Shown: positions 1 through 9,759 of the stretch, in pieces | How the letters are laid out: every line of letters starts with the position of its first letter | Numbering within the stretch: the stretch's first letter is position 1 | DNA from: Palaemon carinicauda | Taxonomy: Eukaryota; Arthropoda; Malacostraca; Decapoda; Palaemonidae | Reading direction: 5' to 3' | Assembly (NCBI RefSeq): GCF_036898095.1 | Contig: NC_090744.1 | Location: 95,213,559 to 95,277,558 of the forward strand | Length of the DNA: 64,000 nucleotides | Made by a program: the position numbers and the translations under genes | Notes under the pieces: generated by a model | The model's input: the letters and a program-made list of their open reading frames with translations, nothing else | The model's database searches: none | What the model was told of the DNA's origin: nothing

Positions 1-534
1 CGGCCTACTGTAAGCGTGGGGGCAGGGTCTAGCGGCGTAAGGTTGCCAACGTAGTAAATTTGAAGAAGGGGTACTAACCTTGCTTGCGAGACAACTCTCT
101 CCCACCTAACTCTGCCCACTGATCTCTCGTGACAATAAAAAAAGAGTAAATCTAATTCGAGAATTTTCATGCACTTTCTAACCCGTTGGAAACATAAAGA
201 TGACGTAATCCTTCGTATCATAACTCATGTATGTCATACCTTTTAACAAAATTACATAAGACTTTGTAACAAAACTACATGAAATAAAAAGTTAACTCTT
301 AAAAATAACATAAATTTACACATACTGAATTGAGTGAAAATACAATTAAATGAATGACGAAAGTCTTATGTAATTTACATATATTTACTTGAACCTACAT
401 GAGGGGTACTCACCTTACGAGCTGGGTATGCATCTCTTAAATACAAAAATGATATACATAGATAAAATATTTACTCTCATGCTAGACCGGCTTCATAAGA
501 TAGCTCTCCCCAAAAAGATTATCTATTCTGGTCC
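1..534. other. AT-rich sequence beyond the Gmr1-like element
   Basis: No gene is seen. This would be the 3' noncoding part and any 3' LTR of the minus-strand element that ends at about 535. I could not identify an LTR because no second copy lies at the other end. Confidence 0.4.
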
Positions 535-1110
535 TTAATCCACCAATTCAGTCCGAGATAGGTAATCTGGAACCACGTTATCTTCAATACAATATGGTTG
601 CAAACATAATGACCACCTAGTTAACTTTGGATTATTATTCTTTATTATATTAACAAAAGTTAAAGGATTGTGAGCCAAGTAAACGGTAATTTCATCATTC
701 TGTGGTCTATTCACATAAACTCCAAACTTGCTTATCGCTGTGATTGGTGCTAGCAGTTCCTTTTTAACTCTCGAGTAGGCTCGCTGACGCTTCTTCAGCT
801 TTAACGATATAAAACAAACAGGGTGAAGAATTCCTTCCTTGTCTTCTTACAATAAGACAGCTGTAACCCCATTATCCAATGCATTTACTTGGATAAGGAA
901 TTTCTTGTTGAAATCAGGTGCTCGCAGTATCGGTTTCGAAGTTATGGTCTATATCTTGTCGAAGGATTACTGGCACTCGCTGGTCCATACAAATTTTTCC
1001 TTAGGGGTAGTCAAATCTGCCATGAGAGCTACTACAGCTGAAAAGTTTAAGCAAAAACGTCGGTAAAATCCTGCCATCCCTGAAAATCGTTGTAATTGCT
1101 TCCTCGTGGG
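535..1110 (-). pseudogene. Retrotransposon RNase H domain, broken
   Basis: On the minus strand the region reads DFNKKFLIQVNALDNGVTAV, then GILHPVCFISLKLKKRQRAYS and VKKELLAPITAISKFG. It ends in DNVVPDYLSR, the usual terminal signature of Gypsy RNase H (N-V-x-A-D-x-L-S-R), followed by a stop at 535-537. A few stops lie between the pieces. It directly follows the RT relic. Confidence 0.75.
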
Positions 1111-1139
1111 GGGGTTAGGCTTCCCTTATTCCTTCGACG

Positions 1140-1850
1140 TTAGCGGCTACTGGGGCAATTTGTCCTCTTCTGACTTCCCAAGTACCAAACTGTTGCCTTT
1201 CCAAATTTGCTCTTCTCCAGGTTAATCGTCAGGTATTCTCCTCGTAGCTTTTGAAATATCTTCTTCAGGATTTGGAGATGTTCCTCCCAGGTTAATGAAT
1301 ATATCAAAATAACGCCGAGATATACAACTACTCCTTCAATAGATCCTAGTAGGGTATCCATCACTCGCAGAAAGGTAGCGGGTGGGTTTATTAGACCAAA
1401 AAGCATGACTGTATATTGATGGGGTTATAAAAGCTGATAACAATTTTGCATTGTCTTCCAAAGGAATTTGATAATAGCCTTTTAACAAGTCGATCTTGGA
1501 CACGAACCTGGCTTGTCCTATGTTGTCGAGTAATTGGTCTATGAGCGGCAATGCATAATTATCGGCCACACTGATCGAATTCAACTTTCTGTAGTCCGTA
1601 CACATCCTGAAAGATTGTCTGGTTTTTTTACACGAGCAAGCATGGAGAACTGTAAAGGCTAGGGCTTTGTTCAGCTAATCCGTTTTTTAAGAAATAGTCT
1701 ACTTCTCTCATGACTTCTCGGTGATACGGCGACAGTGGATAAGCGCATTGTTTGAATTGTCTTTCCGTATTTTTAAGGTGTATCTCATACTTCGTCAAGT
1801 TGGTTTATTTCGAGACGTCCGAGACAATTTTAGGGAAACTTCTAATCAAT
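1140..1850 (-). pseudogene. Gypsy-type reverse transcriptase, broken
   Basis: Minus-strand translation gives the fingers region (YPLSPYHREVMREVDYFL, SPSLYSSPCLLV), then CTDYRKLNSISV and FVSKIDLLKGYYQIPL, where the first catalytic Asp is DLLKGYYQ. A frameshift near 1400 leads to LINPPATFLRVMDTLL, and VYLGVILIYS stands where the YxDD box (usually V-Y-x-D-D) should be, so the catalytic Asp pair is lost. The thumb follows as EHLQILKKIFQKL. The N-terminal part comes only about 150 bp after the integrase C-terminal segment. Confidence 0.8.
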
Positions 1851-1984
1851 CGGCTTAATTCCTCTTGCTGCTCCTTATTCAAATGAGTTAAAGTCGCTTC
1901 CAGGTTCCGAATGATGGGTGAATTATTCACTTTGCTTACCGCCCCTACCTCATATCCATCGTCGTCTTCCGTGGATGGAATGGT

Positions 1985-3230
1985 TCATGCCATACACTCC
2001 TGTGAAGCATCAGTCTCGTTTTCACTTGAGTAGAGTTTCAGTAGGTTAACGTGTACTTTCCCTTGACTTTTCCTTCTTCCTGGGGTTTCGATAACGTAGG
2101 TCAGGTCACTGATCTTCTCCAAAATCCTGAAAGGTCCTTGGAACTTCTTGGTGAGTGGGAATCTACTTATCGGTAAGAAAACCAACACCTGTTGTCCTAC
2201 CACAAACTATCTGTCCTTACTTTTCATATCAAACCTTTACTATTTTACCTTGACTTGTTTTCAGGTTTTCTAAGGAAGATTTCCTTATCTGGCCAATCCT
2301 TTTCCTCAAATTCTTGACATGTTCTCCATCTGTTTCCTCTTAATCCTTCCATTTTTCTGCCAACATTTTAATTGGTGCTCGTGCTTCTCATCTAAACACC
2401 ATTTCATTCGGGCTACATCCCATGCTTTCTTGATAAGCATTGCATACCTCAAATAGCATCAACAGTAATTTGATGTCCCATTGATTTCCTGTTTTGTTGC
2501 AGTACTTTAACATACTCTTCAGGGTTTGATGAAATATCTCCAATGCACCTTGGGTCTCCGGGTGATAGGCAGTAGACAGGTGTTGTTTCACATCCAACAG
2601 TTTTATCACGTCCTGAAACAATTTTGATGTGAAATTTGTTCCTCAGTCACTCTGAACAATTTCTGGAATACCAAACTTAGCAAAAATGTTCACTAACTTC
2701 TTAGCAATTACTTTGACACTAATGTTCTTGGCGGGTAAGGCTTCTTGGTATCTCACCACTGGACACATCAAGGTTAATATATATTTGTGACCTTTCTTCG
2801 TTCTTGGTAACGGTCCCACAATGTTGATTATTACCATGCAGAGGGGTTTTCCTCGCACTTCAATCGGCTGTAAGGGATCTTTCTTTATGTACTTATTAAG
2901 CTTTCCAGCCATCTGACAAACATGACATGCACGGCAAAACTGGGTCACATCCTAATGCATGACAGGTCAGAAAAAGTGTTTCATAATCTTCTCCGTCGTT
3001 CTCCTTATTCCCATGTGTCTTGTCTCATGCGCTACAGTGATCACCTGTCTTCTCAGCGGGGTGGGAATCAATATCTGACAGTATATCCCCAATTCGGCAG
3101 TCCCAGGGATATTGGCGGGTCTATGCTTTCTCATAAGCAATCCATCCTTAAGATAATAACAAGTGGGAGACTGCTGCACCTCCGTCTCGTCCACCACACG
3201 GTACATTAACTCTGTTAACATCGCATCCTT
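1985..3230 (-). pseudogene. Retrotransposon integrase (zinc finger, DDE core, C-terminal segment), broken
   Basis: The frame ending at 2967 carries the HHCC zinc-finger histidines (AHETRHMG), followed across two stops by CRACHVCQ (2900-2940), which supplies the two cysteines. The core continues with NIVGPLPRTKKGHKYILT, where the first catalytic Asp of the usual D-x-x-G motif reads Asn. The second Asp survives in PEIVQSD (about 2645), and the Glu lies in ALEIFHQTLK (about 2540). The frame at 2203-1985 resembles the post-core segment (VGQQVLVFLP, then GPFRILEKI). At least three stops and several frameshifts separate the pieces, so no active enzyme is made. Confidence 0.8.
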
Positions 3231-4129
3231 CCATTGCAGTTCTATCAGCCCTTTAGGTAAAAGTGTAGTTTGTTAATGTAAGTACATTTTATAGTACAAA
3301 TTTTTGTGGCCCTGTGAGATTTAGGTTAAACAATGACGTGTATTTATTTTCCTTAACCGATCGGTAATCTAGTGTGAGCCAAAAGACGTTAGGGTATCAG
3401 TTAAGCATATGTAAGTGTAAATTTGATTTATTTTCTATAGTGTTAAAGGGTCAACTTTTTCATCAATTGTCAAAATAAATTTTTTTTTTTTTATAAATCA
3501 ATTTTTAGTGAAACAAGTGATTGTATAATGTTTATAGAGTATCATCTTTTCTCAGTCTAAGGTTTAGTTAAGATTTAACATTTCGAGTGATTTAATTTTG
3601 GTGTCAATTTTGAATTGTTAACTTCTTATAGAATTTATATATTTTTATAAAATGTGTATTATTTTGATAAACAATATTTTTCCTCAGTATCTTCCTTGAG
3701 AGTCATCTCCCTTTCTATTTATTTTCTCTCAGTTTTGATAACCATTTTTTCTTCTCTCTATTTTGTATTTGGTCGACCAATCTCTGTTCTGTATGTGGGA
3801 AGTTATTCCTAGGTTGCCAGATGTTATGCATTCTTTTACGAAATCCTCTCTGTCGGATCACTCCAAATGTAGCATCTCCATACCTATTTATTTTCTTATT
3901 TTGCCATTTTCTTCTTTGTTGGGCTTCTGTAATCCATGGAGAGGATAGTTATTCATTTCTATTTAGATCAGTTTCTTGATGATGACCATCATATACCTGA
4001 CCTTTCTCTACTGTTGAGTGTACCCACCTGACTGCCGCACGAAGCCCTTCTATTTTTAGGAGATCCATTTTCGTCATTGAGGTTGATTTCTGTATGTGTA
4101 TTCATCATTATTGAGTTTGCTATTTAACC
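3231..4129. other. No gene seen
   Basis: AT-rich sequence with a poly-T run near 3480-3492. Gag of the Gmr1-like element would be expected on the minus strand here, but no frame is recognisable. Short frames such as the one at 3763-3948 have no family signature. Confidence 0.4.
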
Positions 4130-4300
4130 CATAGCTGGGCCCGACCAGTTAGGGATAGGTACTCAATTTCAGCTGAGTGGACTGAGGTACTCATGGTAAA
4201 GAATCTTACCCAAGGGAACACCTACGAGGCGAGGATTCGAAACTATGCCTCTGAGGATCCCGGGTTCCATAAGACTATTATATTCTAACCACTGGGCCAC

Positions 4301-4302
<2 letters not shown>
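4130..4302 (-). repeat. tRNA-derived SINE head (minus strand)
   Basis: The minus strand starts GTGGCCCAGTGGTTAGA, which fits a pol III A box (TGGCNNAGTGG). About 45 bases on it has TTTCGAATCC, which fits a B box (GGTTCGAATCC). The spacing and order match a tRNA-like SINE promoter. It does not fold as an intact tRNA gene. Confidence 0.55.

Positions 4303-4362
<60 letters not shown>
4303..4362. repeat. (TTA)n microsatellite
   Basis: About 19 uninterrupted ATT/TTA units. They form the junction between the minus-strand SINE head and a plus-oriented retroposon copy. Confidence 0.95.
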
Positions 4363-4800
4363 ATTAGCTAAGCTACAACCCTATTTGGAAAAGCATGATG
4401 CTATAAGTTTGAGGGCTCCAATACGGAAACTAGTCCAGTGAGCCACTTAGACTGAAGTGGAGGACAGTAATAATGATTTTTAAAATGAAAACCTGAGAGG
4501 AGGATAAAGGAACATATAAAGGAGAGGAAATCTCTTGATAAACTACCAGTTATCGATGACCCTTCTATTAAGTGTGCCCTACATAGCCTACCGTTAAAAA
4601 AACACGAGGAAAAGAAAACAGATGGGGTATGTGTGCATGAGTGTACTCTTAGCAAGATAACTCTAGCCCAAGACAGTTGTGGACCATGGTACAGAGGCTA
4701 TGGCGGTACCCAAACCTAGAGAGATTAAGCTGGCAAACACCATAGGTTTCTGAGAAAGGTTCTCTGCCAGTGGTATATGTTCAGGTTCAGGTTCTGGGGT
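4363..4800 (-). repeat. Composite retroposon with LINE-derived tail, diverged copy
   Basis: The sequence beginning AAGCTACAACCC and continuing through the GAGGAAG, CAAGATAACTCTAGCCCAAGACAG and CCATGGTACAGAGGCTATGG blocks is a diverged copy of the family at 7327-8040 and 29371-30030. Sense orientation is taken as minus, so the (AAT)n tail lies at the low-coordinate end. Confidence 0.8.
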
Positions 4801-4852
4801 GAGGCATAGCCTTTACAACGGTGCCTCTAACGTTTATCTTCTTGTACTGTTT

Positions 4853-4901
4853 TGTCTTTTCTTCCACATTAGGTTTAAAACTTAATGTGGAAGAAAAGAC
4901 A
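4853..4901. repeat. Perfect 19-bp-arm hairpin
   Basis: TGTCTTTTCTTCCACATTA is followed after an 11-base loop by its exact reverse complement. No terminal signature of a known element was seen around it. Confidence 0.85.
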
Positions 4902-5326
4902 TTAGATTTATGTGGAAAAGTAAAGAAAACTAACATTATACCACATAATAAAACCATTATTTTTTTTTTCTATTGCCGATAATTCTACAGAATGTACAAT
5001 TTTAAAAGTGGGTAGGACCGCTTAAATTGCCCTGGTGTAAAATTGAGACGTTTTCGCTGAAAGTATAAACATGATTTGGATTGTGGATACTAAATACCAC
5101 AGTATTCGATCGGGATATAATTATGAAACTTGTAGCCCCTCGTGCAGTACTGAGTGATTCTGATAAGGAACAGATAAAAATATGTCTATAACTGATAAGG
5201 AATATCATCAAGTGGATGCAGAGGTAGCAGCGTTGATAAGTAAATATCTTTAGGAACATATCACACAATTATCGTAGAAGAAAATAAGAATCATGCCATC
5301 CGTGTTATTTCCGGGTTATATATTAG

Positions 5327-5328
<2 letters not shown>
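4902..5328. other. No gene seen
   Basis: AT-rich sequence without a recognisable domain on either strand. Confidence 0.4.

Positions 5329-5385
<57 letters not shown>
5329..5385. repeat. (TC)n microsatellite
   Basis: About 28 uninterrupted TC dinucleotides. Confidence 0.97.
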
Positions 5386-5386
<1 letters not shown>

Positions 5387-5481
5387 CAACTAACAATGAT
5401 ATCCAATTGCTCTGTTAAGGGTTATGGACAAACTTCTAGATACATACTGTACTTTGGATAGACATAAGTGTTTCCCCAGAA

Positions 5482-5936
5482 CATGAGACCGAAATTAAAA
5501 GAAGGGTAGGCATGGGACAGAGAGCTTTTGGTAAACAAAATGAGATTATGAAAAGTAAAATGCCCCTTTCTCTAAAAAGAAAAGTATTTAATCAGATGCT
5601 CCTACCAGTATTAACTTATGCATCAGAAACTTGGAGCCTTACTGAAGCCTTAGAACGTACATAAGCTAGTTACAGCTCAAAGATCTCTGAGAGCAACGTA
5701 GAAACGAGAGGAAAGTAAAGTAGTGCATATACTAACAACTTGTAAGAAAAAGAAATGGACTTGGGCATGACATATAATGTGAATGATAGATAATTGGTGG
5801 ACATTAATGATAACAGAATGGGTCCTAGAGATTACAAAAGAAACAGAGGAAGGAAGAGAAGACGAATAATTGACGAACTAAGAAAATTTTCGTTTATAGC
5901 CTGGCATAGAAAGATCATAAACAGACGGGAGTGAAA
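5482..5936 (+). pseudogene. Non-LTR retrotransposon, C-terminal RT-region fragment
   Basis: Translation shows EIKRRVGMGQRAFGKQNEI, then KRKVFNQMLLPVLTYASETW and, after a frameshift, KKWTWA-H-IM followed by an arginine-rich stretch. This is the region after the RT thumb in RTE-like endonuclease-RT elements that are very common in invertebrates (family pattern Q-x-x-L-P-x-L-x-Y-x-x-E-T-W, then W-x-G-H-x-x-R). Stops and frameshifts are present, and the 5' part (endonuclease and RT core) is missing, as expected for a 5'-truncated insertion. The clade assignment is an inference. Confidence 0.75.
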
Positions 5937-5965
5937 GGACATGTCTGAGGTATTTGTTCTGCAGT

Positions 5966-6167
5966 GGACTATAGTCGATTTCTTTTAGCGATGCAGATTT
6001 GCACAGACTCGCAGCGGTGCCCTTTTAGCTCGGAAAAGTTTCCTGATCGCTGATTGGTTGGACGAGATAATTCTAACCAATCAGCGATCAGGAAACTTTT
6101 CCGAGCTAAAAGGGCACCGCTGCGAGTCTGTACAAATCTGCCTCGGTAAAAGAAATGGACTATAGTT
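5966..6167. mobile_element. Foldback / MITE-like palindrome
   Basis: Arms of roughly 92 bp (5966-6059 and 6075-6167) are almost perfectly complementary around a 15-bp spacer. TGGACTATAG occurs at both outer ends and could be a target duplication, although four extra bases separate it from the left arm. There is no coding sequence. The near identity of the arms suggests recent formation or gene conversion. Confidence 0.8.
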
Positions 6168-6785
6168 ACGGCTTGTATGATGATGATCCCAAGATTTATC
6201 TACCACACGTGTAAATAATTATACGGGGTTGGCCATTTCAATCATCGGGTCCACACTATCATGACACTCGAGTAATATTAAAAAAAAAGAAAATATTACT
6301 TATCCTTTTTATGTCAAGTGGGAATTTATCGTATAATCTAGATTGTGTATTTGGAAGTCAAATGCCGCGCGGTTTCCTTGATCGTCTGTCCTTTATATTC
6401 AAACCTTATAAGTTTCTCCTGACTGTGACCACCCATCGAAAGGGAGATCTATATTACAATTCTTTTCCACCTTCCTATTTTAGGGGACTAAGTCTAGATA
6501 AAGACACAAGATTATGTGACCAAGTGGTCCTTGCATTATATAACATTATCATGACTTACACATCCCGCTGGGTTAGAAAGTTCGTACTGAAAATGATATT
6601 GCTGGATGAATGTAACTATGTAATAGCCGAAGCAGATATGAGCTTCTGTTTAAAAAGTTAAGATGCGCCCAATACGTTTAGTTTTCCAGAAAATCACATA
6701 CAAACATAATTTCTACATAGGGGCAATGATATGTTCTCATTGTGTGCATAAAAAAAGTTAAATCAATTCTACATCGACGGCCGAA
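6168..6785. other. Unassigned sequence with one 116-codon open frame
   Basis: A plus-strand frame at 6311-6661 is open for 116 codons but shows no domain, signal peptide or splice context. I do not call it a gene. Confidence 0.4.
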
Positions 6786-7182
6786 GAGACTCTTTAGCTC
6801 TAGTAAGCTCCCCTTCTATGAGAAGGACACTCAGAAATGAGGCTATTCTTCTCTAGTCTTAGGTAGTGCCATAGCCTTTGTATCATGGTCTTCCAATGTC
6901 TTGGGTCAGAGTTCTCTTGCTTAAGGGTACACTCGGGCACACTATTCTATCTTATTTCTCTTCCATTTCCCCTCCTCTTATTTTTTTCTTTAATTTTCAT
7001 AGTTCATATATGAAAGATGTATTTTAATATTGTTACTTTTCTTAAAATATCTTATCTTAATTGTTCATTACTTCTCTTGTAGTTTATTTATTTCCTTGTT
7101 TCCTCACGTCACTGGGCTATTTTTCCTTATTGGATCCCTTGGGCTTATGGCATCTTGCTTTTCCAACTACGGTTGTAGCTTA
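6786..7182 (+). repeat. Composite retroposon copy, head-to-head with the next copy
   Basis: This is the reverse complement of the family at 7327-8040. It runs from the GAGACTCTTTAGC block through CTCTAGTCTTAGGTAGTGCC and ends with CACTGGGCTATTTTTCC and GGTTGTAGCTT. Its sense strand is plus, with the (AAT)n tail following at 7183. Confidence 0.8.
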
Positions 7183-7191
7183 AATATTAAT

Positions 7192-7283
<92 letters not shown>
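7183..7283. repeat. (AAT)n microsatellite, retroposon tail
   Basis: About 30 AAT units follow directly on the LINE-type tail of the copy at 6786-7182. The apparent poly-Asn frame here is this repeat. Confidence 0.95.
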
Positions 7284-7286
<3 letters not shown>

Positions 7287-7326
7287 TAGAGGGAGGCTTT
7301 TGAGACGAGAAGCTGACTGTGATAGT

Positions 7327-7481
7327 ATTATTATTATTATTAAATGCTAAGCTACAACCCTAGTTGGAAAAGCAGAATGCTATAAGCCCAAGGGCTCCAA
7401 CAGGGAAAATAGCCCAGTGATGAAAGGATAGAAGGAAAAATAAAATATTTTAAAAATAGTAACAACATTAAGATAAACATC

Positions 7482-7572
<91 letters not shown>

Positions 7573-8040
7573 AAAAACTTTAACGAACAAGAGGAAGAGA
7601 AACTAGATAGAACAGTGTGCCTGAGTGTACCCTCAAGCAAGAGAACTCTAACCTAAGACAGTGGAAGACCATGGTACAGAAGCTAAGGCACTACCCAAGA
7701 CTAGAGAACAATGGTTTGATTTTGGAATGTCCTTCTCCTAGAAGAGCTGCTTACCATAGCTGAAGAGTCTCTTCTACTCTTACCAACGAGGAAAGTAGCC
7801 ACTGAACAATTACAGTGCCGTAGTTAACCCCTTGGGTGAAGAAGAATTGTTTGGTAATCTCAGTGTTGTCAGGTGTATGAGGACAGAGGAGAATCTGTAA
7901 AGAATAGGTCAGACTATTCGGTGTCTGTGTAGGCAAAGGGAAAGAACCGTAACCAGAAAGAAGGGTCCCATGTAGTACTGTATGGCCAGTCAAAGGACCC
8001 AATAACTCTCTAGCTGTAGTATCTCAACGAATAATGACCA
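7327..8040 (-). repeat. Composite retroposon (SINE-like body plus CR1-like LINE tail), nearly complete copy
   Basis: This ~700-bp unit is bounded by (ATT)n on the left. Its parts, in plus-strand order, are: the tail block AAGCTACAACCCTAGTTGG, a variable (TA)n at 7486-7566, the CCATGGTACAG block, and an end near CTCTAGC...AGTATCTCAACG. The same unit is found at 29371-30030, with fragments at 4363, 6786, 47030, 48400 and 57005. The tail matches the 3' end of a LINE at 53150-53300, so mobilisation by that LINE is likely. Confidence 0.85.
7486..7566. repeat. (TA)n microsatellite
   Basis: About 40 TA units expanded inside the composite retroposon copy. The copy at 29371 has only a short TATATA at this point. 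Confidence 0.97.
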
Positions 8041-8909
8041 GACATATATCAATGAGAAAAATCTTTTTTCAGGAATACCGAAGACTGCCAATTCAAGTCA
8101 TGCGATCAAAAACATTTTTATTATTTTTAAGGTAAAATATTATGGTTTGCAACATTTTGTGATGTCATCAGAAAAGCATCCACATAAACCACCAAAATGC
8201 ATCAGATCGTTTGATGTGACTTTTGTTAGTAAAATATTAGATGGTTAGGTTATCTTTTTGGGATTACGTGATTTATTCAATATCTGATTATTATTCTGGT
8301 ATTCATTTTATGAATGGATTTATATTAGCGGGGATTGGATAAAATAAGAACACGAACATCTCCAATACGAAGTTAAAGTCAAAGCCAGTTACATTCGAAA
8401 ACAATTGAAACTCGAACGAGTTTTGTGATTGGTTCAATTTCTAGTTCATCATGGCGGTTTGTTATTCCGCGTGATATGACGTTTAAATCGCCTCAGTATT
8501 AATATTTATTCTATGAAGCACAATTGAATACCTGCAAGGACTCGCCAACGAGGTAATGTAAATTAAAATGCCTTAGATACACGTTTAAAGAGGTAAATCC
8601 ACCTATGTAAGGTGTGTTCTATGAAAATCGGTCTATGATATTTACCTTTCCCCTAATGTTTTCGTTTTGCTTGAGGTAAAACCAAATACGCTATGGTGGA
8701 TATTTACTGTCGAAACCAACTAAATTAAGAGATATCACTATGTTACGTTAATTTGAATAATTTGCCTCTGGGTGGGTCGTTTATATTGTAGCTAATGGTT
8801 GTGTCAAGGCTAGCCTAACTCTGCCAAATTTTTACCGTATAGGCTACCGGTAGTCTAAGCCTATATTGGTTAGTAAATACTAATGGTTTCATTTTAGAAC
8901 TTTGCAATA
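8041..8909. other. Non-repetitive stretch, possible promoter and noncoding exon near 8440-8560
   Basis: No coding domain is seen. Around 8430-8560 there are an inverted CCAAT box (GATTGG), ATGGCGG, a TGACGT element and a candidate splice donor (CGAG|GTAATG at about 8551). This is compatible with a CpG-poor housekeeping promoter and a 5' noncoding exon of a downstream gene, possibly ELYS. It is speculative. Confidence 0.25.
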
Positions 8910-9308
8910 TTAATTAGGGGGTGTCTGCCGTTTATGGGGACAGGGATATCTTTCTTATTACTAGCCAAATCGTATTTCATTATGGGGTTGATGTTCTTTA
9001 CAATTTTCTAACATACCATAATATGATGTTAATTTATCGTTTTGACTAATAACACAATTTACCTTTACCACGGCAATATTTTCTAAGTTCAGCATGGTCC
9101 GAACGCAAGTCACGGGTAGCTCCTGCTTAGTTTCCAACTTTCCCGATAGACAGAGCCCGTGTCATCCCAGTCTAAGAAACGTTCGGTTTTACAAATTAAT
9201 ACTGTCCCGTCAATCTACATATTTACCCCCTAGTTAAGTATGTAGTTTATAAGGACACGTCATGTATAGTGACATTTGATACTGCTAGGATATTTATCAT
9301 GAAATGTT

Positions 9309-9530
9309 ATGTTAGAAAAAGGCCGTTACAATGCGTCGTACGCTGAAGCCACGGCCAACTTACTCGGTCGTAAAATTTCCCGCAATCATTGTTTCCTGCC
9401 TGATTATAATAACACCCGTTTGGCGGCGCTCGATTCGCATATCAGCTGGTCGCGCAAGCATGAACAGTTTTCGATGTTCGTACGTATGTTTTCGCTAATT
9501 CCAACAATTTTCATTTTAATCTCTTGTTAA
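9309..9530 (+). CDS. Merlin copy A, unidentified 58-73 codon open frame
   Basis: The frame begins MLEKGRYNASYAEATANL and includes NHCFLPDYNNTRLAALDSHI. The compositionally gene-like part ends at KHEQFSMF, followed by GTACGTATG, a plausible 5' splice site. The frame is retained in copy B (12830-13051) with one visible amino-acid change near its end (IPT versus IST). I do not recognise the family and it is not a known Merlin transposase segment. It may be the first exon of a spliced transposon gene or a captured host exon. Confidence 0.4.
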   Translation: MLEKGRYNASYAEATANLLGRKISRNHCFLPDYNNTRLAALDSHISWSRKHEQFSMFVRMFSLIPTIFILISC

Positions 9531-9759
9531 GATTGTTATTTCTTTCGAAATCGTCCCAAAATTATGCCGAATACTATTTTGTTTTATATACAAACAAAGG
9601 TTAGGTTATCCAGCATCTAGTTAAGATATTTCGTCAGATAAAGCCAGTGTCAAACAAAGCAACCGAACTAACCCTTTCGTGGGCCGCGTGATTTCAAATT
9701 TTTAATCCCCCCATGACCCGAGATTGACCTACAGCTGACCCTTTCCAACTCTAACCGCC

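Larger units (their letters stand above)
535..3230 (-). mobile_element. Decayed Ty3/Gypsy-type retrotransposon with integrase-RT-RNase H order (Gmr1-like)
   Basis: Read on the minus strand, the order is H2C2 zinc finger and integrase core (about 3221-2388), the integrase C-terminal segment (2203-1985), then RT (about 1850-1140) and RNase H (about 1110-535). In ordinary Ty3/Gypsy elements integrase follows RNase H. Integrase first is typical of Ty1/copia and of the Gmr1 group of Ty3/Gypsy elements, and the RT here is Gypsy-like. Stop codons and frameshifts interrupt every domain, so the copy is dead. No gag, protease or LTR was recognised on the 5' side (above 3230). The order could also come from rearrangement of two copies, but the short, similarly decayed linker between integrase and RT argues against that. 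Confidence 0.75.

Noticed and set aside
4130..4302. Functional tRNA gene
   Set aside because: A and B box-like motifs are present but there is no cloverleaf and it is fused to a repeat.
6311..6661. 116-residue open frame
   Set aside because: No domain, no splice or promoter context, composition like neighbouring noncoding DNA.
7030..7350. 106-residue frame with a hydrophobic start and poly-Asn
   Set aside because: It is a retroposon copy plus its (AAT)n tail.
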